Translations under genes and position numbers: made by a program
Notes under the pieces: generated by a model
Databases searched by the model: none
The model's input: the letters and a program-made list of their open reading frames with translations, nothing else
Told to the model about the DNA's origin: nothing
Source of the DNA: an uncultured Lacibacter sp.
GTDB taxonomy: Bacteria; Bacteroidota; Bacteroidia; Chitinophagales; Chitinophagaceae
Direction of reading: 5' to 3'
Length of the DNA: 42,173 nt
Assembly: GCF_946479605.1 (NCBI RefSeq)
Contig: NZ_CAMLGT010000005.1
Coordinates: 1 to 42,173, forward strand
Shown here: piece by piece, positions 17,367-24,185 of the stretch
How positions within the stretch are numbered: the first letter of the stretch is position 1
How the letters are laid out: each line of letters opens with the position of its first letter

Positions 17367-18475
17367 TAATTTCCTTTCTTCAGTTGTTTAAATACCTGCG
17401 ATGTGGCAGGGCCTTTCAGTTCACTCAATTCCACCTGGTTTACTTCACTCACATCTTTAATATCCATGAGCAGCTTTGGATTGCGGCCCATTACTTTCGC
17501 TACAGTTTCGTTTGGTTTTTTCACACCTACATAATGTCCTTGTGAAATAACGGAGTGGCGGTTGATCTGCGATGGTCCTTCAATCACCCAATCGCTGATC
17601 TTCTTGCGCTCAAAACGGCAGGTGTTACAAATCCAGCCGGGTTCACCTTTGGTCGTATCTTTTACTTCGCCCCACTCATCTTTACGTGCAGTTACACGCA
17701 ACACTTCATCACCACGCATCCAAAGTTGTACTTCGCCACTGCATTTATCACAGTTGCAATGTGCATCTACCGGTTTGGTAAACCATACACGGTTTTTAAA
17801 GCGGAATGTTTTATCGGTTAATGCGCCCACCGGACAAACATCAATTACGTTACCGATGAAATCATTATCTAAACTCTTTTCAATGTAAGTAGCAATTTCT
17901 GCATGATCACCACGGCTTAAAATACCATGACGACGTTCGTTACTCACCTGGTCGGCAGTGTACACACAACGGTAGCAAAGAATGCAACGTGTCATGTGCA
18001 GTTGAATGTATGGACCAAGATCATGCTTATCGAATGTGCGGCGCTTGAACTCGTAACGGCTTGCACCTTTACCATGTTCATAGCTGAGATCTTGTAAATG
18101 ACATTCACCTGCCTGGTCGCAAATAGGACAATCAAGCGGGTGATTGATCAATAAAAACTCCACCACACCATTTCTTGCATCTGTTACACGGTCGCTGGTA
18201 ATGTTTTTCACTACCATACCATCCATAACGTTGGTACGGCAGCTTGCTACCAGTTTGGGCATTGGTCGTGGATCGGCAGTTGAACCTGCAGCCACTTCTA
18301 CCAAACAGGTACGGCACTTACCACCGCTGTCCTTTAATTTGCTGTAATAGCACATTGCAGGAGGCGTAACATCACCGCCGATTTGCCGTGCAGCATTGAG
18401 AATACTTGTTCCCGGCTCCACTTCAATAGTGATGTTGTCGATGGTTACTTTAAAAAGTTTTTTCTCTTCTGACAT
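17366..18475 (-). CDS. nuoG: NADH-quinone oxidoreductase subunit G, short form
   Basis: NuoG carries several iron-sulfur clusters in the electron path. This protein is only 369 residues. It has the 2Fe-2S domain (Cys42, 54, 57, 79), the His112/Cys116/119/125 ligands of the N5-type cluster, and the N4-type ligands Cys164/167/170/214. After these comes a short segment with Cys240/242/245 and Cys283/286, resembling the start of the Mo-bis-MGD-type Fe4S4 domain. The large molybdopterin-oxidoreductase-like region of full-length NuoG (usually 700-900 residues) is absent. The stop is clean and overlaps nuoH, so this is a natural short form and not a truncation caused by a frameshift. Confidence 0.9.
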   Translation of the reverse strand: MSEEKKLFKVTIDNITIEVEPGTSILNAARQIGGDVTPPAMCYYSKLKDSGGKCRTCLVEVAAGSTADPRPMPKLVASCRTNVMDGMVVKNITSDRVTDARNGVVEFLLINHPLDCPICDQAGECHLQDLSYEHGKGASRYEFKRRTFDKHDLGPYIQLHMTRCILCYRCVYTADQVSNERRHGILSRGDHAEIATYIEKSLDNDFIGNVIDVCPVGALTDKTFRFKNRVWFTKPVDAHCNCDKCSGEVQLWMRGDEVLRVTARKDEWGEVKDTTKGEPGWICNTCRFERKKISDWVIEGPSQINRHSVISQGHYVGVKKPNETVAKVMGRNPKLLMDIKDVSEVNQVELSELKGPATSQVFKQLKKGN

Positions 18476-18502
18476 ATTATTGAATACGTTCTTTCGAATT
18501 TG

Positions 18503-19864
18503 TTATGCTGTTGGTGCTGCAATTTCCAATGGCTTCGCATAGTTTGCCAAGCCATAATTTCTCTGCAATGCATCTGAAGGATTGGTTACGTGCCATTCAA
18601 ACTCATCACGGAAATGACGGATGGCTGCTGCTACAGGCCATGCAGCTGCATCACCCAACGGGCAAATGGTATTTCCTTCGATCTTACGTTGAATATCCCA
18701 CAACAGATCAATATCACTCATGCTGCCTTTGCCCTGATCGATCTTCAACAGAATTTTTTCCATCCAGCCGGTTCCTTCACGGCAAGGTGAACATTGTCCG
18801 CAACTTTCATGACGGTAGAAACGGGCCAATGTATAGGTATGTTTCACTACACACTGGTCTTCATCCATTACAATAAAACCACCACTACCCATCATGGTAC
18901 CGGTTGCAAAACCACCATCGCTTAAGCTTTCGTACGTCATCATTCTTGTTTCGCCTTTTGCCGTTTTCAGCAAAAGATTGGCCGGCAGAATAGGAACAGA
19001 TGAACCACCGGGAATACATGCCTTCAGCCTTTTGCCTTTAGCAATACCACCACAGTATTCATCGCTGTAAATAAATTCTTCAACCGAAATATTCATTTCA
19101 ATTTCATACACACCTGGCTTGTTTAAGTTACCGCATGCAGAAATAAGTTTTGTACCTGTTGATTTACCAATACCGATCTTGGCATACTCATCGCCACCTT
19201 CATTCACAATCGGAACAACTGCTGCAATGGTTTCCACATTGTTTACTACTGTTGGGCAACCCCACAAACCTTTTACCGCTGGGAATGGTGGCTTGATACG
19301 TGGGTTACCACGTTTGCCTTCCAGGCTTTCAATCAACGCTGTTTCTTCGCCACAGATATATGCACCGGCTCCCGGCTGAACAAAAATGTCGCAATCGAAA
19401 CCGCTGCCTAAAATATTTTTACCAAGGAAGCCTGCATTGCGTGCTTCCTGTACAGCTACTTCTAATATTTCTTTTATCCACCAATACTCACCACGGATGT
19501 AGATATAAGAGCGATTGCTGCCTAATGCATACGAAGCACAGATCATTCCTTCGATCAACAGATGAGGAATGAATTCCATGAGGAAACGATCCTTGAATGT
19601 ACCGGGTTCGCTCTCATCAGCATTTACAACAAGGTAACGGGGAACACCTTCCGGCTTTGCAAGAAAGCTCCATTTCATACCGGTAGGAAAACCGGCACCA
19701 CCACGGCCACGCAAACCGCTCTTCTTTACTTCTTCCACCACAGCATCGGGGCTCATCGTCTTCAACACTTTCTCCACGCTGCGGTAACCGCCTTCACGAC
19801 GATACACATCATAATGCCTGATGCCTTCAATATGTGCTTTGTCTAAAAGTAATTTTCTTCCCAT
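18503..19864 (-). CDS. nuoF: NADH-quinone oxidoreductase subunit F (NADH and FMN binding)
   Basis: NuoF binds NADH and FMN and starts electron transfer into complex I. The 453-residue protein has the glycine-rich GRGGAGFPTGMKW motif at residues 53-65, the VNADESEPGTFKDR flavin-site segment, and the AGAYICGEETALIESLEG region. The 4Fe-4S (N3) ligands are in ESCGQCSPCREG (Cys355/358/361) with a fourth Cys in GNTICPLGD. It follows the VOC gene by 42 nt and precedes nuoG by 27 nt. Confidence 0.97.
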   Translation of the reverse strand: MGRKLLLDKAHIEGIRHYDVYRREGGYRSVEKVLKTMSPDAVVEEVKKSGLRGRGGAGFPTGMKWSFLAKPEGVPRYLVVNADESEPGTFKDRFLMEFIPHLLIEGMICASYALGSNRSYIYIRGEYWWIKEILEVAVQEARNAGFLGKNILGSGFDCDIFVQPGAGAYICGEETALIESLEGKRGNPRIKPPFPAVKGLWGCPTVVNNVETIAAVVPIVNEGGDEYAKIGIGKSTGTKLISACGNLNKPGVYEIEMNISVEEFIYSDEYCGGIAKGKRLKACIPGGSSVPILPANLLLKTAKGETRMMTYESLSDGGFATGTMMGSGGFIVMDEDQCVVKHTYTLARFYRHESCGQCSPCREGTGWMEKILLKIDQGKGSMSDIDLLWDIQRKIEGNTICPLGDAAAWPVAAAIRHFRDEFEWHVTNPSDALQRNYGLANYAKPLEIAAPTA

Positions 19865-19884
19865 CTTTTTTACATTCTTGCTTC

Positions 19885-19897
19885 CCGCCGTTGGCGG
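19885..19897. repeat. Short GC-rich hairpin before nuoF
   Basis: A 5-bp GC stem (CCGCC/GGCGG) with a GTT loop sits in the 42-nt gap between the VOC gene and nuoF. It lacks a T run. It may be an mRNA structural element. Confidence 0.35.
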
Positions 19898-19906
19898 TCT
19901 GCTTTA

Positions 19907-20326
19907 TTATTTTTCTTCTTTCGGATAATCGTAGTTGAACATCCAGTTAAAATCATATTTGTCTTTCAGCATGCCAAAACGTGCACCCCAAAACGTATCC
20001 TGCAGTTCCATAGTAACTGTACCGCCTTCACTTAAAGCATTAAATGTTTTGTTGATCGCATCGAGATCGGTAAAATGAAGTGATAAGCTCAGGTTGCTTC
20101 CTCCGTTTACGGGTTGGCCTGGCATACCATCCGATACCATGAACGTAAGATCACCTGCTTTAAACGTAGCATGCATAATGTAATCTTTCGCTTCAGCCGG
20201 TACTTCCATTGGTGATTCACCAAATGTTTGCTGAAACTCAACAGCACCATTTAATGCTTTGCTGTAAAATGCAAGTGCTTCAGCTGCGTTGCCGTTAAAG
20301 TTGAGATATGGAACAATTGCGTTCAT
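19907..20326 (-). CDS. VOC/glyoxalase-superfamily protein, PhnB-like
   Basis: This 139-residue protein begins MNAIVPYLNFNGNAAEALAFY and continues through a TFGESP loop, FKAGDLTFMVSD and a final FGMLKDKYDFNWMFN. This pattern is typical of the PhnB-like branch of the vicinal-oxygen-chelate superfamily, often misannotated as 3-demethylubiquinone methyltransferase. No reaction can be assigned from sequence. The ATG at 20326 was chosen because it gives the family's normal N terminus; an in-frame GTG 13 codons upstream lies inside the preceding gene. It sits within the nuo operon between nuoE and nuoF and is not a complex I subunit. Confidence 0.87.
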   Translation of the reverse strand: MNAIVPYLNFNGNAAEALAFYSKALNGAVEFQQTFGESPMEVPAEAKDYIMHATFKAGDLTFMVSDGMPGQPVNGGSNLSLSLHFTDLDAINKTFNALSEGGTVTMELQDTFWGARFGMLKDKYDFNWMFNYDYPKEEK

Positions 20327-20348
20327 GCTGTTTGTTTTCTGATGAAGG

Positions 20349-20555
20349 TTATTTGTTTTGGTCACTGTCTTTAAACCACTCAGGTTTAAAGCGCAAAAGA
20401 TTTCTTAATACAAGTGAAGCAAGTGCAAGACCTAACCCCAAAAACATCATCGGCCTCATTTTTTCTTTATCACCTGCCATCAAAAACACAATGATTACAA
20501 TCAAGGCTGATGTTGTCAGGAGAAACCCAAGGATCATGGCTACTTTCTTCGTCAT
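20349..20555 (-). CDS. Small two-helix membrane protein within the nuo operon
   Basis: This 68-residue protein is not recognised. It has two predicted membrane helices (about residues 5-26 and 35-52), a short KEKMRP connector, and a charged C terminus ending DSDQNK. The ATG at 20555 begins one base after the nuoE stop, so translation is probably coupled to nuoE. It could be a lineage-specific accessory or assembly factor of complex I, but that is inferred only from position. Confidence 0.65.
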   Translation of the reverse strand: MTKKVAMILGFLLTTSALIVIIVFLMAGDKEKMRPMMFLGLGLALASLVLRNLLRFKPEWFKDSDQNK

Positions 20556-20556
20556 C

Positions 20557-21045
20557 TTAATTTGCTTTTGCTTTACCTTCTGCAATCAATGCATCGATTT
20601 TTTCTTTGGTCAGGTGCTCCCGATAATCAGGACCTAACTGCATCATCGGTGCATAACCGCATGCACCTAAACATTCAACTGTTTTTAATGTAAACAAACC
20701 GTCTGCAGTTGTTTGCCCGGGTTTGATACCCAATTTTTCGTAGATATAAGCAACAATATTATCACTACCGTTCAACATGCATGGTCCTGTCTGGCAAACT
20801 TCAAATACCGTTTTACCAACAGGCTGTAAATTATACATGCTGTAGAAAGTAGCTACTTCATACACTTCAATAGAAGTGATCTTCAGCAATTCTGCAACAT
20901 AGTCCATTGCCTCTGCACTTAACCATCCACCGTTCTGTTGCTGTGCATAATGCAGCAGCGGAATCAATGCACTCTTCTGCTTTCCTTCCGGATAGTGAGA
21001 GATCATCTCCTCAACTTTCTTCAACTGTTCTTCTGAAAACTTCAT
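20557..21045 (-). CDS. nuoE: NADH-quinone oxidoreductase subunit E (2Fe-2S)
   Basis: NuoE holds the N1a 2Fe-2S cluster next to the FMN of NuoF. The 162-residue product has the thioredoxin-like ferredoxin signature: Cys84 and Cys89 in VCQTGPCM, then Cys125 and Cys129 in ECLGACGYAP. The N-terminal helical part contains HYPEGKQKSALIPLLHYAQ. The ATG at 21045 is preferred to a TTG two codons upstream. Confidence 0.96.
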   Translation of the reverse strand: MKFSEEQLKKVEEMISHYPEGKQKSALIPLLHYAQQQNGGWLSAEAMDYVAELLKITSIEVYEVATFYSMYNLQPVGKTVFEVCQTGPCMLNGSDNIVAYIYEKLGIKPGQTTADGLFTLKTVECLGACGYAPMMQLGPDYREHLTKEKIDALIAEGKAKAN

Positions 21046-21046
21046 G

Positions 21047-21076
21047 ATCAATTTTCAATTATTCAATTATCAATTC
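21047..21076. repeat. Short-word spacer between nuoD and nuoE
   Basis: The gap is built from the word CAATT repeated about every eight bases (TCAATTTTCAATTATTCAATTATCAATT). A related AT-rich word set with ATTAATTCTCTATTATTCAATT fills the nuoC-nuoD gap at 22305-22332. Confidence 0.5.
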
Positions 21077-21077
21077 T

Positions 21078-22304
21078 CTACGCATCCAGTTCGCCTGCAA
21101 TCAAATTCAAACTACTCATTACCACAATGGCATCACTCAACATGCTTCCTTTTACCAGTTCTTCGTATGCCTGATAATAAATAAAGCATGGACGACGGAA
21201 ATGCAAACGATATGGAGTACGGCCACCATCACTGATGAAATAATAACCTAACTCACCATTTGCACCTTCCACACTGTGGTACACTTCACCTTTCGGCATT
21301 TCAATTTCACCCATAATGATCTTGAAATGCCAGATGAGTGCTTCCATGCTCGTGTACACATCTTTCTTTTCGGGCAAATAATATTCAGGAACATTGGCAT
21401 GATACACTTCTGCATCAGCCCCTTTAATATTTTGTATTTTCTGGTATGCCTGTTCAATAATGCTTAAGCTCTCCCACATTTCTACATTTCGCACAAGGTA
21501 GCGGTCGTATGTATCGCCGGTTGTACCAACAGGAACAACAAAATCAAAATCTTCGTATGAAGAATAAGGCGAATGAACACGAACATCATAATCCACACCT
21601 GCAGCACGCAGGTTTGGACCTGTAAACCCATAGTTCAATGCACGCTCTGCTGAAATGGGACCACAACCAACGGTACGATCAACAAAGATCCTGTTACGTG
21701 TAAACAGGTTTTCGAATTCTTTTAAAGCCTTTGGATATTCTTTCAGGAACTTTTCCAGTTTCTGCCAGGCCACTGGAGAAAAGTTACGTTCAAAACCTCC
21801 AATACGGCCAATGTTGGTTGTTAAACGGCTGCCGCAGATTTCTTCATAAATTTCATAGATCAGCTCACGGTATTCCATGAGGTAAACGAAACCGGAGAAT
21901 GCACCTGTATCTACCCCAACAATAGAGTTACAAATAAGATGATCGGCAATACGTGCAAGTTCCATCAGGATCACACGCAGGTAATCAACACGCTTTGGTG
22001 TTTGAATGCCTAATAACTTTTCGCAGGTAAGATGCCAGCCAATATTGTTAATGGGGCTGCTGCAATAATTGAGACGATCGGTAATGGGTGTGATCTGGTA
22101 CAACGGACGACGCTCTGCTAACTTTTCAAATGCACGGTGAATATATCCTACTGTTGACTCAGCACTCATTACACGCTCACCATCCATTTCCATGATGTTC
22201 TGAAACACACCATGTGTTGCAGGATGCGTTGGCCCCACGTTTAAGGTGATTGTTTTTTTCTCAATCGAACCTTCGGGTAATAATATATTTTGAACGTCGC
22301 TCAT
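21078..22304 (-). CDS. nuoD: NADH-quinone oxidoreductase subunit D
   Basis: NuoD forms the quinone site together with NuoB and descends from the large subunit of NiFe hydrogenases. The 408-residue protein contains GPTHPATHGVFQNIMEMDGE with the conserved histidines, YIHRAFEKLAERRPLYQ, and a C terminus with RLHFRRPCFIYYQAYEEL. NuoC is a separate gene here, unlike the fused NuoCD of enterobacteria. The ATG at 22304 was chosen; the upstream TTG would extend into the repeat-like spacer. Confidence 0.96.
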   Translation of the reverse strand: MSDVQNILLPEGSIEKKTITLNVGPTHPATHGVFQNIMEMDGERVMSAESTVGYIHRAFEKLAERRPLYQITPITDRLNYCSSPINNIGWHLTCEKLLGIQTPKRVDYLRVILMELARIADHLICNSIVGVDTGAFSGFVYLMEYRELIYEIYEEICGSRLTTNIGRIGGFERNFSPVAWQKLEKFLKEYPKALKEFENLFTRNRIFVDRTVGCGPISAERALNYGFTGPNLRAAGVDYDVRVHSPYSSYEDFDFVVPVGTTGDTYDRYLVRNVEMWESLSIIEQAYQKIQNIKGADAEVYHANVPEYYLPEKKDVYTSMEALIWHFKIIMGEIEMPKGEVYHSVEGANGELGYYFISDGGRTPYRLHFRRPCFIYYQAYEELVKGSMLSDAIVVMSSLNLIAGELDA

Positions 22305-22333
22305 TATTAATTCTCTATTATTCAATTAATGAA

Positions 22334-22849
22334 TTAAATACTTCCTCCTCTTCCAAACATCTCATCATCCTTATCAATTCTCGATTGATCTTCAAGAGGA
22401 AATTCTTTGCGCATCGGGAAGTAATCCATTTCATCCACATTAAGGATCCGTTTCAGGTTTGGATGCCCCAGAAAATTCACCCCAAAGAAATCGTATGTTT
22501 CACGCTCCATCCAGTTAGCTGTTGCAAATAACTGTGTAGCCGTAAACACATCAGGTTTATTGATATCAGTAAATACTTTGAAACGGATACGCACATTATC
22601 AACCAGGTTATGCAGGTGATACACCACTGCCAGCTCACGCCCCTTATCATTCGGATAATGTACAGCCTGCAGATCGGTGAGGAAACGGAATTTCAACGTT
22701 TCGTCATCGAATAAAAACTGGAGCACTTTCAGGTTGAGCTCCTTTGGTGCTTCAAATGTCAGCATTCCAAAAGGCTCTGAAAAGTTGCTAACGTGCTCTC
22801 CGAATTTTTCTTGCAATTTGAGTTGAATCTGTTCGTTGGTCAATGCCAT
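22334..22849 (-). CDS. nuoC: NADH-quinone oxidoreductase subunit C
   Basis: NuoC is the 30-kDa-type structural subunit of the peripheral arm. The 171-residue protein has LTDLQAVHYPNDKGRELAVVYHLH and the C-terminal signature ERETYDFFGVNFLGHPNLKRIL, followed by the PMRKEFPLE motif. The ATG at 22849 gives the normal N terminus (MALTNEQ). A longer reading from a GTG at 22897 would translate the inverted-word spacer and is unlikely. Confidence 0.95.
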   Translation of the reverse strand: MALTNEQIQLKLQEKFGEHVSNFSEPFGMLTFEAPKELNLKVLQFLFDDETLKFRFLTDLQAVHYPNDKGRELAVVYHLHNLVDNVRIRFKVFTDINKPDVFTATQLFATANWMERETYDFFGVNFLGHPNLKRILNVDEMDYFPMRKEFPLEDQSRIDKDDEMFGRGGSI

Positions 22850-22850
22850 T

Positions 22851-22931
22851 TCAATTTGAAAATTTGTTGATTTGAAAACTTGAAATTTACCCTTCACTTT
22901 ACCATTACTGCATTTTCAAATTTTCAAACTA
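22851..22931. repeat. Inverted short-word spacer between nuoB and nuoC
   Basis: A perfect 12-nt inverted repeat, TTTGAAAATTTG at 22855-22866 and CAAATTTTCAAA at 22917-22928, frames a 50-nt centre. Further words of the same kind (GATTTGAAAACTTGAAATTT) follow the left arm. It occupies most of the gap. Confidence 0.65.
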
Positions 22932-22943
22932 TTTTATTTGCTT

Positions 22944-23534
22944 TTATTGTATTCCGTAACTATCTAATAGTTTTTGATAATGCTCACTGTTTCTGCGACG
23001 CAGGCTTTCCTGGCCCACCAGATCCTGGATACGCATCAAGCCATCCAAGATTGCTTCCGGACGTGGGGGACAGCCTGGCACATACACATCAACCGGCACC
23101 ACCTGGTCAATTCCTTGCAACACACTGTAAGTATCAAAAATACCGCCACTGCTGGCGCATGCGCCCACAGCCATTACCCAACGTGGTTCGGCCATTTGCA
23201 GGTACACCTGTTTCACAACAGGTCCCATTTTTTTAGAAATGGTCCCCATTACCATCATCAGATCGCACTGGCGGGGGGTAAAGGCCATACGCTCCGAACC
23301 AAAACGGGCCAGATCGTAATGCGCCGCTGCTGTAGCCATAAATTCAATACCACAGCATGAAGTAGCAAAAGGTAAAGGCCAGATAGAGTTCTTACGGGCC
23401 AAACCAACCACCTCACTCAGCTTTGTTGTAAAAAAACCTTCGCCCATGTGACCATCAGGCATACCCACGACGCTGATATGGCCCTTGTGATCTACTGGCT
23501 TAGGATTTACATTATATTGTACTGGACGTGACAT
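22944..23534 (-). CDS. nuoB: NADH-quinone oxidoreductase subunit B (cluster N2)
   Basis: NuoB binds cluster N2, the last iron-sulfur centre before quinone. The 196-residue protein has the tandem cysteines Cys60-Cys61 in FATSCCGIEF, Cys126 in VGACASSGG and Cys155 in VPGCPPRPEA. It also has the expected MVMGTISKKMGPVV region. The ATG at 23534 is clear. The length is within the family range, with a slightly long N terminus. Confidence 0.97.
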   Translation of the reverse strand: MSRPVQYNVNPKPVDHKGHISVVGMPDGHMGEGFFTTKLSEVVGLARKNSIWPLPFATSCCGIEFMATAAAHYDLARFGSERMAFTPRQCDLMMVMGTISKKMGPVVKQVYLQMAEPRWVMAVGACASSGGIFDTYSVLQGIDQVVPVDVYVPGCPPRPEAILDGLMRIQDLVGQESLRRRNSEHYQKLLDSYGIQ

Positions 23535-23540
23535 ATTCTT

Positions 23541-23636
23541 TAATTTGAGATTTTGAAAGTTTGAACATTAAAATTCACTGTAAACACTAATACCCCGCTC
23601 TTGTTCAAAATTTCCAAAATGGTTAATTTTCAAATG
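23541..23636. repeat. Inverted short-word spacer between nuoA and nuoB
   Basis: The left arm at 23550-23567 (ATTTTGAAAGTTTGAACA) matches the reverse complement of the right arm at 23602-23620 with one inserted base and one mismatch. The outer words AATTTGAG and TTTTCAAAT are also inverse-related. The loop is 34 nt. It shares the TTTGAAAATTTG-like vocabulary of the nuoB-nuoC spacer. Confidence 0.65.
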
Positions 23637-23639
23637 CGC

Positions 23640-24059
23640 TTAATCTTCCCAGTTTAAAGCACCTTTTTTAATGATATAATAGAAGCCACTCAGGAAAAAA
23701 CCGACAAACATCAGCACCGCCATAAAACCACTCCAACCAAGTTCCCTGAAATTAACAGCGTAAGGATAGAAAAAAATAACCTCCACATCAAATAATACAA
23801 ACAAAATTGCTACCAGGAAGTATTTAACAGCCATTGGTTGGCGTGCATTACCATGTATTTCAATACCACTCTCAAAGTTTTCCAGCTTTTGAGCTGTTGG
23901 GCGTTTGGGACCAAGCAGATGGGTAAGTACCATCATAACTGCTACAAAGCCAATTGCAAAGAGTATTTGTATGCCTATCGGGAAATAATTGCCGGAATCA
24001 TTTACTGATTGTACAACAGGAGCTGCGGGATTGGACTGTAAAAAGAAAAACCATTTCAT
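23640..24059 (-). CDS. nuoA: NADH-quinone oxidoreductase subunit A
   Basis: NuoA is a three-helix membrane subunit at the junction of the two arms. The 139-residue protein has KLENFESGIEIHGNARQPMAVKYFLVAILF, with the conserved loop that contacts NuoB and NuoD in the resting enzyme, and then FDVEVIFFYPYAVNF. Its N terminus carries an extra stretch before the first helix. It is the first gene of the nuo operon and follows a putative promoter at 24082-24089. Confidence 0.96.
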   Translation of the reverse strand: MKWFFFLQSNPAAPVVQSVNDSGNYFPIGIQILFAIGFVAVMMVLTHLLGPKRPTAQKLENFESGIEIHGNARQPMAVKYFLVAILFVLFDVEVIFFYPYAVNFRELGWSGFMAVLMFVGFFLSGFYYIIKKGALNWED

Positions 24060-24081
24060 GTAAATGGAGGTTTTGAATGCG

Positions 24082-24089
24082 CAAAAATA
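24082..24089 (-). promoter_or_regulatory. Putative nuo operon promoter (-7 element)
   Basis: The minus strand reads TATTTTTG, an exact TAnnTTTG match, 22 nt before the nuoA ATG and downstream of the terminator that ends the previous operon. The -33 element is poor. Its position makes it the best candidate for nuo transcription. Confidence 0.45.
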
Positions 24090-24136
24090 AGGCAGGGTAT
24101 TGGAAATTCCCTCTAATACCTTTAATAAATAAAAAA

Positions 24137-24156
24137 CCCTCCGCTACTGCGGAGGG
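24137..24156 (-). terminator. Terminator after the TPR gene, upstream of nuoA
   Basis: An 8-bp perfect GC-rich stem (CCCTCCGC/GCGGAGGG) with a TACT loop is followed on the minus strand by six T residues. It lies 29 nt after the stop of the TPR gene and should end the tonB-PstS-TPR transcript before nuo begins. Confidence 0.9.
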
Positions 24157-24185
24157 AGTTATTTTATTGATGAACAAGTTCGGGA

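Noticed and set aside
22850..22897. Longer NuoC with 16 extra N-terminal residues
   Set aside because: It would start at a GTG and translate the inverted-word spacer; the ATG at 22849 gives the usual NuoC start.
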